From an uncultured Eubacterium sp. (GTDB lineage Bacteria > Bacillota > Clostridia > Lachnospirales > Lachnospiraceae): a DNA stretch of 22,197 nt. This document shows, piece after piece, positions 1 to 7,738 of this stretch; the first letter of the stretch is position 1, and each line of letters starts with the position of its first letter. The DNA lies in NCBI GenBank assembly GCA_934358495.1, contig CAKRKO010000042.1:1-22197 (forward strand), in the 5' to 3' direction. Below the pieces are notes generated by a model. That model searched no databases. It was not told the origin of the DNA and worked only from the letters and a program-made list of their open reading frames with translations. The translations under genes were made by a program, and so were the position numbers.

Positions 1-69
1 TCGATAGCTCAATGGTAGAGCACTCGGCTGTTAACCGAGTTGTTGTAGGTTCGAGCCCTACTCGGGGAG
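1..69 (+). tRNA. tRNA-Asn (GTT), 5' truncated by window edge
   Basis: Cloverleaf visible: D stem gctc (7-10)/gagc (18-21), anticodon stem ctcgg (23-27)/ccgag (35-39) around a loop with anticodon GTT at 30-32, T arm gtagg/cctac (45-49/57-61), acceptor 3' strand at 62-68 and discriminator G at 69, as expected for tRNA-Asn. Only four of seven 5' acceptor bases are inside the window, so about three bases lie upstream. CCA is not encoded. A run of six T follows at 70-75. Confidence 0.95.
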
Positions 70-110
70 TTTTTTCGTAAGTAAGTGTTTTCAAAATAGA
101 TTTTTCTATA

Positions 111-139
111 TTGACGTATTTATTTGAAAATGATATAAT
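111..139 (+). promoter_or_regulatory. Promoter of tRNA-Cys
   Basis: TTGACG (111-116), a 17-base spacer and TATAAT (134-139), the latter also preceded by TG at 131-132 (extended -10). The predicted transcription start near 146 is about 18 bases before the tRNA. This is one of the strongest sigma-A promoters in the window. Confidence 0.8.
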
Positions 140-163
140 ACAGAAGATTTCTCAATTAGATAT

Positions 164-234
164 GGCGACATAGCCAAGTGGTAAGGCAAAGGTCTGCAAC
201 ACCTCTATCACCAGTTCGAATCTGGTTGTCGCCT
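164..234 (+). tRNA. tRNA-Cys (GCA)
   Basis: 71-nt cloverleaf: acceptor ggcgaca (164-170) pairs with tgtcgcc (227-233), T arm accag/ctggt (210-214/222-226), anticodon GCA at 196-198 preceded by T195, discriminator T at 234, which is the identity base of tRNA-Cys. The outermost anticodon-stem pair (189/205) is A-C. CCA is not encoded. It has its own promoter upstream and a terminator just downstream, so it is transcribed separately from tRNA-Asn. Confidence 0.96.
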
Positions 235-241
235 CTTATAT

Positions 242-276
242 AACCTCAGAAATGATAAATTTCTGAGGTTTTTTAT
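242..276 (+). terminator. Rho-independent terminator after tRNA-Cys
   Basis: Perfect 11-bp stem (242-252 with 260-270), 7-base loop, then a T tract from 271. It insulates the tRNA unit from the signalling genes that follow. Confidence 0.9.
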
Positions 277-299
277 ATTATAGTAAACTTGAAAAAAAC

Positions 300-328
300 T
301 TTATTGTAAATGGTTTATTTGGTATTAT
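300..328 (+). promoter_or_regulatory. Possible promoter of the first GGDEF gene
   Basis: Extended -10 TGgTATTAT (320-328), with a poor -35 (TTTATT, 300-305) 17 bases upstream of the hexamer. It is the only reasonable sigma-A candidate between the tRNA terminator and the ATG at 371. Nothing resembling a c-di-GMP riboswitch is present in the leader. Confidence 0.35.
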
Positions 329-370
329 AAAAATAGGAAATAATAAAGTTGAAGATACAAGGAGAAACAG

Positions 371-1849
371 ATGAGAAAAAAGACATCGCAAATAAAAAAA
401 TATATTGTTGCAATAACTGCTTTTATTATTGCGATGATGATTGGCATTTTAGTATTTTTTGCCGGAGTACAGCAATCGGTGGAGAAAAATTCGCAGAGAA
501 CAATGATGAATAATGTAATGCGCCAGAGTGAACATTTACGTAAGATTTTAGTTATTCACTATCAATACCTAAATGAACTGGCAAAGGAAATGGGAAATGA
601 TGGGGAATTAATTTCTCAGGAACATCTGGATAAGTTGGTCAGTATTTCTGAGTCTACTGAGTTAGAGCGTCTCGCATTGATTGAACCGGATGGAACCGCA
701 CATTATGATAATGGTGCGGTAAAAAATGTTTATCACAGACGTTATTTTAAAGAAGCAATGAACGGACAGCAGACATTGAGCGATCCTTTAGAAAGCAGTG
801 TGGATCAGGAAACAAGAGTAGTTCTCGGTGTGCCGGTGTATGATAACAATCAAGAAGTGATTGGAATTCTGGGAGGCTCTTATAATGTAACAACATTAAG
901 CCACATGCTATTTGATGATTTATTTGATGGGGAAGGCGATACACTTATCGTTAATCGTACTGGAAAAATTATTGCATACGAGGATGGAAATGATGAAAAA
1001 AAACAGTTTCTATATGGTAATAATTTATTTACTTATTATGCAGAAAAAAATAAAAATCAGAATGATACGCTGAATAAGATCCAGGAAGATTTTAGTGAAA
1101 ACGAATCGGGATTTATTCGTTTAAGCTTAGATAATACAAATGCAGAGAATTATTATATGACATATACGCCAATAGGAATGAATGACTGGATGCTTTGCTA
1201 TATTGTTCCGGTTAAAGCAGCACAGAAAACATACGATTTCATTCAGAAATATGAAGCAATTTTTTTGTTGGTATTCTGTGTGTTGGTGGTAATGCTGGTT
1301 ATTTACATTGGATGTAAGAATCATCAGGAAAAAGCAAAATTGCTGGCAGTAGCACAGCATGATACACTGACAGGATTATATAACAAGGACTACACACAGA
1401 AGTTTATCGAGCAGATTTTACAGCAAGAGAAGGGGCTGCACGGTTTTATTATTTTAGATGTGGATTATTTTAAAAGTGTGAATGACAATTATGGACATAT
1501 TGTCGGTGATAAGGTCTTAAGTATGCTGGGGAAATTTTTGCAGAAGCAGTTTCGGGAAAATGATATCTTAGGACGTATCGGAGGTGATGAATTTGTTATT
1601 TTAATGCGGGATATTTCTCAGCGTGAGAATGTAGAACAAAGAATCAACGATTTATTGAAAAAGATTCCGGCGATGAAGATTGCAGAAATGGATAATCAGA
1701 GTATTACGATCAGTGTCGGTGTGGCACTGGCACCGGAAAGTGGCAATACATTTATAAAACTATACCGACATGCAGATCAGGCTCTGTATGAGACAAAGCG
1801 GGCAGGGAGAAATGGGTATTCCATTTATAATCCAGAGCATGCAGATTAA
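371..1849 (+). CDS. Membrane sensor diguanylate cyclase (Cache-like sensor + GGDEF)
   Basis: 492 aa. It should condense two GTP into cyclic di-GMP in the cytoplasm, under control of an outside signal. Residues 11-33 are a first membrane helix, 34-295 an extracytoplasmic Cache/PAS-like sensor, 296-315 a second helix, and about 325-490 a GGDEF domain. The catalytic GGDEF is at 404-408, the DTLTGLYNK start of the domain at 331-339, and the substrate-site segment DVDYFKSVND at 363-372. An inhibitory-site RxxD (REND, 395-398) lies five residues before GGDEF, so product feedback inhibition is expected. Start: ATG at 371 with AAGGAG 8-10 bases upstream. It is the first of three c-di-GMP genes in a row, 75 bases before the next. 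The ligand cannot be told from sequence. Cyclase activity is an inference from intact motifs. Confidence 0.9.
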   Translation: MRKKTSQIKKYIVAITAFIIAMMIGILVFFAGVQQSVEKNSQRTMMNNVMRQSEHLRKILVIHYQYLNELAKEMGNDGELISQEHLDKLVSISESTELERLALIEPDGTAHYDNGAVKNVYHRRYFKEAMNGQQTLSDPLESSVDQETRVVLGVPVYDNNQEVIGILGGSYNVTTLSHMLFDDLFDGEGDTLIVNRTGKIIAYEDGNDEKKQFLYGNNLFTYYAEKNKNQNDTLNKIQEDFSENESGFIRLSLDNTNAENYYMTYTPIGMNDWMLCYIVPVKAAQKTYDFIQKYEAIFLLVFCVLVVMLVIYIGCKNHQEKAKLLAVAQHDTLTGLYNKDYTQKFIEQILQQEKGLHGFIILDVDYFKSVNDNYGHIVGDKVLSMLGKFLQKQFRENDILGRIGGDEFVILMRDISQRENVEQRINDLLKKIPAMKIAEMDNQSITISVGVALAPESGNTFIKLYRHADQALYETKRAGRNGYSIYNPEHAD

Positions 1850-1924
1850 GGTACAACAAAATAAAAAGTGACAGATACAGTTTTTTGTGAGATGTTTTTC
1901 GTAGTTTCAACAGGAGCGTAACCT

Positions 1925-3859
1925 TTGGCACAGATAAGAAAGCAGGAAAAACGTATGAGGAAAAAAAGAAGAAAAAAACAGGCGAAGATCATACTGCTGT
2001 CGATGTGTGTATTGGTAGCATTGGGGATAGGAATTATCAGCTATGACCAGTATATTCGGGAGGAGATTTCTAAGGAAAGTAGTGAACATTTACTGGCAAC
2101 GTATGAGCAGGTGAATCGGACATTTACATTATTTGCAGAACGAAACTGGAATGCCCTGTCTGACTGGGACAGTGAACTTCAGAAACTGGCAGATTCAGGA
2201 GGGATAACATATAATTGGAAAGAATATGCAGAACGTAAGTCTGCCTGGGCATACAGTGATTTTTACTTGTTTAATGAGAATAATAATTTTGTAACAGCAG
2301 CAGAACGAAAAGGAACAGCAGATTCTATCCGAAATGTGTTTCAGGAGATGTATGAGACAGAGAAACCTATTGTCTCCAGTTATATCGCAAGCAGTGGCAA
2401 GCGAAAAGTTGTTTTTGCCATTCAGACGTCCAAACCAATTGAAATGAATGGTGTGACTTATACAGGGCTGGCGGTCAGTTATGATAATGATAAACTCTCA
2501 TCCAATATTGTGGGAGATATCTATAAAGGAAAAAGTGATTGCTATATCTTAAAACCGGATGGCACAATCCTTTTTTCAGTGGAGTCAAAGACGGAAGTGA
2601 AGACACATATGTATAATATGATAGAGGCACTTAATGATACAAATGCATTTCACGGAGATAATGTGGAGAGATTCCAGAAAGATATTTCCGATGAAAAATC
2701 TGGAAGTGTATTCTGCACTTACAATAAAAAACAATATTATCTGGTCTATCAGCCGGTTGGAATTGAGGACTGGAGTATTGTCGGAATGGTACAGCGGTCA
2801 GTAGTAGATGCCGGAATGCGGAAAGTGCAGAATATCACATGCATTATTTTTGTTGCATTTGCATGTGGGTTGAGTTTGTTTGGTGCAATTATTGCAGGAA
2901 ACGAAGTCAGAAAGAAATTTCAAAGAAAAGAAGTGGAAAAAAAGGAACTTGAGTATAAAAAACAGTTGGCAGACGAGCTGTTTTCCGGAATTGGACAGAT
3001 TGTAGACCGTTTTTCTGTATGCAATTTAAAAACGAATCGTTATGAATATCATGAGCATGTATTGGATCATATGATTTATCCAGAGACAGGAAACTATCAG
3101 ATGATGGTTGAAACTATTTCCAGAAAATATGTATGTATGACAGAGACGGAAAATGCGAAAATCGGTCAGTTACTTGCACCGGAGTATCTAAACCGCGTCC
3201 TTCGAAAAAAAGGTGATATCCTGAAATTTGAATATCGTGGAAGAAATCAGGATGTCTATAAAATAATGAATATTGTACCGATTGAGTGGGATAAAGACGG
3301 AACTCTGGTACGTTTTTTGCTAATCACACAGGATAATGGACAGCAGGTGAAGATGAAGAATATTGCAAATACAGATGGCCTGACCGGATTATTTAATGAG
3401 CGGTATTTCAGTTCTGTTCTGCGGATCAAAGAGCAGAAAAAGCATCCATTTGTGCTGTTTTACCTGGATCTTGACAGATTTAAACCGGTCAATGATACCT
3501 ATGGGCATGATATGGGTGATAAGTTGTTAAAAGGTGTGGCCATGCGTCTTTATGATTGTGTCCGCGAAAAGGATTATGCTTTTCGCATCGGTGGCGATGA
3601 ATTTGCTATTATCGTCAGTGCCAACATGGATGATGAGCAGTGTCAGAAAATGAAGGAGCGCATCATTACAGCTGTCTGTCGTTCTTTTCTCATTGATGGA
3701 ACGGAACTGTCTGTCGGTTGTAGCTGTGGCTATGCTGTGTATCCGATGGAGGATAACAGCACAGCAGAGATTCGAATTCTGGCAGATCAGCGGATGTATG
3801 AAGAAAAAGCGAAAAAACATGCTATGGAAAAAGATCATAATATCAGAAACAAAAACTGA
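1925..3859 (+). CDS. Membrane sensor diguanylate cyclase (Cache-like + PAS-like + GGDEF)
   Basis: 644 aa from a TTG start at 1925 (AGGAG at 1912-1916, good spacing). An ATG at 1955 with a weaker AGGAAAA site would remove ten basic residues and is a fair alternative. Very basic N-terminus (residues 1-21), membrane helix about 22-40, extracytoplasmic Cache-like sensor 41-300, second helix about 302-324, a charged linker likely to be coiled coil (330-352), a PAS-like segment (about 355-470), then GGDEF (about 475-635). The active site GGDEF is at 556-560, and the inhibitory RxxD (REKD, 547-550) is intact. Expected to make c-di-GMP in response to an external signal. Architecture parallels the preceding gene with an extra PAS-like module, so the two look like paralogues with different sensor inputs. 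Confidence 0.88.
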   Translation: MAQIRKQEKRMRKKRRKKQAKIILLSMCVLVALGIGIISYDQYIREEISKESSEHLLATYEQVNRTFTLFAERNWNALSDWDSELQKLADSGGITYNWKEYAERKSAWAYSDFYLFNENNNFVTAAERKGTADSIRNVFQEMYETEKPIVSSYIASSGKRKVVFAIQTSKPIEMNGVTYTGLAVSYDNDKLSSNIVGDIYKGKSDCYILKPDGTILFSVESKTEVKTHMYNMIEALNDTNAFHGDNVERFQKDISDEKSGSVFCTYNKKQYYLVYQPVGIEDWSIVGMVQRSVVDAGMRKVQNITCIIFVAFACGLSLFGAIIAGNEVRKKFQRKEVEKKELEYKKQLADELFSGIGQIVDRFSVCNLKTNRYEYHEHVLDHMIYPETGNYQMMVETISRKYVCMTETENAKIGQLLAPEYLNRVLRKKGDILKFEYRGRNQDVYKIMNIVPIEWDKDGTLVRFLLITQDNGQQVKMKNIANTDGLTGLFNERYFSSVLRIKEQKKHPFVLFYLDLDRFKPVNDTYGHDMGDKLLKGVAMRLYDCVREKDYAFRIGGDEFAIIVSANMDDEQCQKMKERIITAVCRSFLIDGTELSVGCSCGYAVYPMEDNSTAEIRILADQRMYEEKAKKHAMEKDHNIRNKN

Positions 3860-3952
3860 TACAAGTAGTAGAGAAAGTCAAGACAGAAGATAAAAGAACC
3901 AGATGATTTTCTTTCGAAAAAAGAACTACACGGAAGGAGAAATCAGATACTC

Positions 3953-6328
3953 ATGAAAATAAAATCCAAAATTATGATTGTTGATGATAATGAATTGAAC
4001 AGGCAGATTCTGATGACAATTCTTGGTGATGAATACGAATATGTGCAGGCGGAAAATGGACGTGAAGCAATACATATACTTCAACAGGATCTCACAATAG
4101 ATTTGATGCTTCTGGATATCAATATGCCGGAAATGAATGGATTTCAGGTTTTGGAGCGTATGAATACATTTCACTGGATCAATGAAATTCCTGTAATCAT
4201 AATCTCTTCGGAGGAAAAAAAATCTGTCATTGAGCGGGCATATATTTTTGGAGCAGAAGACTATATTTGCAGACCGTTTGATGCGTTTACCACACGGAAG
4301 CGTGTACAGAATACGATCAACTTACATGCAAACCAGAAACGGCTGATGCAGATGGTTTCGGATCAGATTTATGAAAAGGAAGAAAACAATAATCTGATGA
4401 TCGGAATCCTGAGCCATGTTGTTGAATTCCGAAACAGCGAGAGTGGGGAACATGTCATTCAAGTTCGTACGGTAACGGAATTGCTCCTGCATCAGCTGAT
4501 TAAGAAAACAGATGAGTATGGATTGTCAGAGTCAGATATTGCCATGATCAGTACAGCTTCTGCACTGCATGATGTTGGTAAAATCAGCATTCCGGAAAGT
4601 ATTTTAAATAAGCCGGGAAAATTGACAAAGGAAGAGTTTCAGATCATCAAAACTCATACAACGATCGGTGCGGATATTATCAGACAGATGGCTTCAAAGC
4701 GGGAAAAACCACTGCTTCGTTTTGCCTGGGAAATTTGTCGATGGCATCATGAACGCTGGGACGGAAACGGTTATCCGGATGGACTGATCGGTGAGCAGAT
4801 TCCGATTTCGGCACAGGTAGTGGCATTGGCAGATGTCTATGATGCGCTGACCAGTAAACGGTGTTATAAGGATGCTTATGACCACGAAACTGCTATGGAC
4901 ATGATCCTGAATGGAGAATGTGGTGCATACAATCCATTGCTTTTAAAGTGTATGCATGAAATTGCACCGGAATTAAGAAAAGCAGAACTGTACAGTGAGG
5001 AAAATCTTGCTTATCGGCATGAAGCTGATCAACTGGCAAGGGAAATCATGCAGAAAAAAAATCTGCCGCACAACGACCGTGCGCAGAGAATATTGGAAGT
5101 GATGCAGGAAAAGATTGATTTTTTTGCTTCATTGAAAGGTGGAATCCAGTTTGATTATAATTCCATTTCCAGACTGGCAAATGTGGTAAACTGGAACGAA
5201 CCGCCGCAGTATCGTCATACAGTCATAAATGTTGAAGATACAAACTGCTTTAAATATCTGAGTCAGAAGGATTACCACCGGTTGAAGAATGCGTTGGATG
5301 CAACGACGCCGGAGAATCGGGAATTTTCTATGAGTATCATGATGCCGCAAGGGAGTGATTTTGAGTGGTGTGATCTGAGAATTCATTCATTGTGGTCAGA
5401 ACAGCATCCGGATCATTATATCGGAGCCGTGGGTCAACTGATCAGACCGCAGCAGGAAGTGGGAGATCTACCGGTTCTGGTTGACTTTTCAGAAGGAGAA
5501 AATTTGGAAGGAAAAGCAGTGCAAAATGCAATGAAACAGCTTGAGCAGATTTTTGATTATGTCCGTCTGGTAGATCCGGCAGCCAATGCCGTTTTAGAAG
5601 TCGATCAGAAAGGTATCCTGAGGAAAACAGATCAGCACTGTGCTGCTTTCTGGGATACAGGTGGCAATTGCGCAAACTGTATTTCGTTCCGGGCTCTGAC
5701 ACAGAAGACAATGTTGAATAAACTGGAATTTACCAGGTCAGATATGTTTTATGTGGTTGCAAAGTATCTGTGTATCAACGGAACACCGTGTGTACTTGAG
5801 ATGCTTTCCAAAATGAACGAGGGGCGCTGGATCGATGCGAATGGAACCAGATTTTTACTGGATAAAAGCCGTGGAGAGCACAGAGAACTGTTCTCAGATC
5901 CGTTGACAGGAACTTATTCCAGGCGTTATTTTGAGACATATATCATCCATATGGAAGGAATGGAATGCGTGGAAATCATCGATGTGGATCAGTTCAAACG
6001 GGTAAATGATACATATGGGCATCCGGCCGGTGATGTGGTGCTGCGGGATATTGCTGAAGCAATCCAATCTTGTATACGGAGCAATGATATTTTGATCCGT
6101 TATGGTGGGGATGAGTTTTTGCTGCTTTTCCCCAAAATGACAGAAAAAGATATGGAAGAGAAAAATATTCGGATTAAAAAAGCAGTGGAGGATATTGTGA
6201 TTACAGAATATCCGGATCTGCATCTGTCTGTCAGCATTGGTGGTGTCTGTGGTGTGCATCCGATCAGGGAAGCAATTCATCAGGCAGATCAGTTAATGTA
6301 TGAAAATAAGAGAATGTTGCAAGAGTGA
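3953..6328 (+). CDS. REC / HD-GYP / PAS-like / GGDEF bifunctional c-di-GMP protein
   Basis: 791 aa, soluble. Residues 5-120 are a response-regulator receiver (acidic pair D11/D12, phospho-acceptor D55), but the usual conserved Lys is Arg (R107 in CRPFD). Residues 145-340 are an HD-GYP phosphodiesterase with HD at 206-207, H235, HH at 265-266 and the DGNGYP signature at 270-275. Residues 395-505 and 545-640 look like PAS-type folds. The second carries C563, C573 and C576 (CAAFW...CANC). Residues 648-790 are GGDEF with intact active site at 718-722 and RxxD (RSND) at 709-712. It could both make and hydrolyse c-di-GMP. AAGGAG at 3934-3939 sits rather far (13 bases) from ATG 3953. It follows two diguanylate cyclases and may be the output or brake of the same circuit. 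No histidine kinase is adjacent, so its phosphodonor is unknown. Confidence 0.9.
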   Translation: MKIKSKIMIVDDNELNRQILMTILGDEYEYVQAENGREAIHILQQDLTIDLMLLDINMPEMNGFQVLERMNTFHWINEIPVIIISSEEKKSVIERAYIFGAEDYICRPFDAFTTRKRVQNTINLHANQKRLMQMVSDQIYEKEENNNLMIGILSHVVEFRNSESGEHVIQVRTVTELLLHQLIKKTDEYGLSESDIAMISTASALHDVGKISIPESILNKPGKLTKEEFQIIKTHTTIGADIIRQMASKREKPLLRFAWEICRWHHERWDGNGYPDGLIGEQIPISAQVVALADVYDALTSKRCYKDAYDHETAMDMILNGECGAYNPLLLKCMHEIAPELRKAELYSEENLAYRHEADQLAREIMQKKNLPHNDRAQRILEVMQEKIDFFASLKGGIQFDYNSISRLANVVNWNEPPQYRHTVINVEDTNCFKYLSQKDYHRLKNALDATTPENREFSMSIMMPQGSDFEWCDLRIHSLWSEQHPDHYIGAVGQLIRPQQEVGDLPVLVDFSEGENLEGKAVQNAMKQLEQIFDYVRLVDPAANAVLEVDQKGILRKTDQHCAAFWDTGGNCANCISFRALTQKTMLNKLEFTRSDMFYVVAKYLCINGTPCVLEMLSKMNEGRWIDANGTRFLLDKSRGEHRELFSDPLTGTYSRRYFETYIIHMEGMECVEIIDVDQFKRVNDTYGHPAGDVVLRDIAEAIQSCIRSNDILIRYGGDEFLLLFPKMTEKDMEEKNIRIKKAVEDIVITEYPDLHLSVSIGGVCGVHPIREAIHQADQLMYENKRMLQE

Positions 6329-6356
6329 AGATCTATGGAAGCAGATTTCATTTAGC

Positions 6357-6392
6357 TATCATATTTCTCTGATATGATATCTGTATACAGAT
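6357..6392. promoter_or_regulatory. Two adjacent dyads upstream of the LysR remnant
   Basis: An 8-7-8 inverted repeat (tatcatat at 6357-6364, atatgata at 6372-6379) abuts a perfect 14-base palindrome atctgtatacagat (6379-6392). A possible -10 (TATGAT, 6373-6378) lies inside. They sit 30-65 bases before the LysR start, where a LysR autoregulatory operator is usually found. The regulator is now broken, so the site may be an orphan or be read by another LysR protein. Confidence 0.45.
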
Positions 6393-6420
6393 GAATCGGA
6401 TAACATACGGGGGAAATAAG

Positions 6421-7055
6421 ATGAATGATACTTTGATACAGAGTTTTTTATCAGTAGCAGCAGAAGGCAGTTTTTGTAAAGCAGCAGAGAAAATCTATAT
6501 TTCTCAGCCAAATCTGAGCAGAAATATCGCACGTTTGGAAAAGGAATTGGATACGCAGCTTTTTGACAGAAGTGGAAAGCGTATTGCGTTGACGGAAGCA
6601 GGAAGAATTTATGAGAAGACCTTTAAAAAGATGAAGCAGTGTTTTGCAGAAGCAAAAGAACGTGTGGAACGGTTAAATACTATGGGTCAGGGGTTAATTC
6701 GTGTTGGATATGTCAATGGATGGAATATCGGTATATATATGTAGCCGATTCTGCGGGAACTCCGCCTGGAGTATCCGGAAATCAAAATTTCGCTTGAGGC
6801 TTTTACGATGCAGGAGTTATCTGCACGTTTCCAGATGGGACAGCTGGATTTGATTATTACGTTACAGGATCATGTGACAAAAATGTATGATACGAAGTCC
6901 GTGGTGATTGACAATGCACAGGAGATGATTCTTTTTTCTTCCATGCTCTTTCGCAGCCGGAAGAAAAACTGGAAACCGGAAGATTTTTGTCAGGAGACAT
7001 TTTTTGTGTTGTCAGATGAGAGAGAGGATATGCAATTTGAGAGAGTGCGTGCAAT
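6421..7055 (+). pseudogene. LysR-family regulator, interrupted by stop and truncated
   Basis: Starts at ATG 6421 behind GGGGGA (6409-6414). The N-terminal winged helix-turn-helix is intact (LSVAAEGSFCKAAEKIYISQ, ISQPNLSRNIARLEKELDTQLFDR). An in-frame TAG at 6742-6744 ends it after about 107 residues. Reading on in the same frame, the inducer-binding domain continues (PILRELRLEYPEIKISLEAF, LDLIITLQDH, ETFFVLSDERED) to about 7055, where family likeness stops. About 90 C-terminal residues are missing against the usual 290-310. Two lesions, the nonsense codon and the lost end, argue for a dead gene. A short DNA-binding-only product of about 107 aa could still be made and might bind operators. Confidence 0.85.
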
Positions 7056-7549
7056 TGGAAAATGGAAAGTTCTCTGGTCTGAAAGAACTGATTAAACCAG
7101 TTGGAGAGCAGACAACCATGCTGGTTCTTCAGGTTGGTTTACTTGGAGCTATCGGTGGTGTCGTAGCAGCATCTCCGGCTTTCCCGGTACTGACAAACGG
7201 ACTGTTACATATGGGTGGTCCTGCATTATTCAAAGTAGTACTTGCAATCGCATTACTGACAGGTGCTTCCGGATCTGGTCCTGCCGGTCTGTCAGCAACC
7301 TTACCGTACATGTCTGAGACATTTGCAAGCATGGGTATCAATATGAGTGCTCTGCACCGTGTATCGGTATTTGCATCCCAGACATTGGATACATTACCGA
7401 CAAACCCTGGATTTATCATTGCAACAGGAATTGCAGAAGTTGAGATCAAAGATTCTTACAAATATGTATTTATCACAACCGTATTAAATACAACGATCAC
7501 AGCACTTATCGTTGCACTGATCCTGACAATTTGCCCGGGTCTGGCATAA
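7056..7549 (+). pseudogene. C-terminal fragment of a GntP-family permease
   Basis: Reading frame shifted by one relative to the LysR remnant. From about 7060 it encodes roughly 160 residues matching the end of GntP (gluconate:H+ symporter-like, COG2610) transporters: LVLQVGLLGAIGGVV, a Gly-rich ASGSGPAGLSATLP segment, the family signature ALHRVSVFASQTLDTLPTNP, and a final hydrophobic helix. Family members are about 430-460 aa, so the first two thirds are absent and no start with a ribosome site exists. The codon choice is of the highly expressed type, unlike the LysR remnant. The most economical reading is a deletion joining lysR to the 3' part of a downstream transporter gene. The junction is estimated at 7050-7070. 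The terminator after it is intact. Confidence 0.82.
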
Positions 7550-7582
7550 GTAAGAAATTCATTCTAAAACCATAAAATTAAT

Positions 7583-7622
7583 AAAACGTCAGTTCCGACT
7601 AAGGTCGGGGCTGGCGTTTTTG
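7583..7622 (+). terminator. Rho-independent terminator after the permease remnant
   Basis: 17-bp stem (7583-7599 with 7604-7620) including three G-T pairs, 4-base loop taag, and a stem end and tail rich in T. It marks the former 3' end of the permease transcript. Confidence 0.88.
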
Positions 7623-7635
7623 TCAATATCCTCTG

Positions 7636-7672
7636 GCAGTTTAAGGAAAACTTAAACTGCTATTTCTTTTTG
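7636..7672 (+). terminator. Second hairpin, possible terminator or operator
   Basis: Perfect 10-bp inverted repeat (gcagtttaag 7636-7645, cttaaactgc 7651-7660) with loop gaaaa, followed by a T-rich run (tatttctttttgg). It could be a back-up terminator. It also lies just before a TATAAT at 7680-7685, so an operator for the VanZ gene is an alternative. Confidence 0.45.
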
Positions 7673-7679
7673 GATAAGA

Positions 7680-7685
7680 TATAAT
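7680..7685 (+). promoter_or_regulatory. Candidate -10 box for the VanZ-domain gene
   Basis: Exact TATAAT 54 bases before the ATG at 7739. The -35 position 17 bases upstream (ctgcta, 7657-7662) is poor and lies in the right arm of the neighbouring inverted repeat, so expression may need an activator or be blocked there. Confidence 0.35.
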
Positions 7686-7738
7686 CATAACAAGAGAGTC
7701 AACATACTGGTATGATTGACGAATAGAGGAGGGCAACT

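Noticed and set aside
277..370. c-di-GMP riboswitch before the GGDEF genes
   Set aside because: The leader is very AT-rich and lacks the conserved GEMM core and paired stems. The same holds for 1850-1924 and 3860-3952.
6742..6744. TAG in the LysR gene as a recoded (pyrrolysine or suppressed) codon
   Set aside because: The gene also lacks its C-terminus and runs into a frame-shifted permease fragment. Ordinary decay explains both. No pyrrolysine genes are in the window.
7004..7549. A 181-residue open frame as a functional small transporter
   Set aside because: The first 17 or so residues are LysR DNA read out of frame, there is no ribosome site, and the rest equals only the end of a GntP permease.
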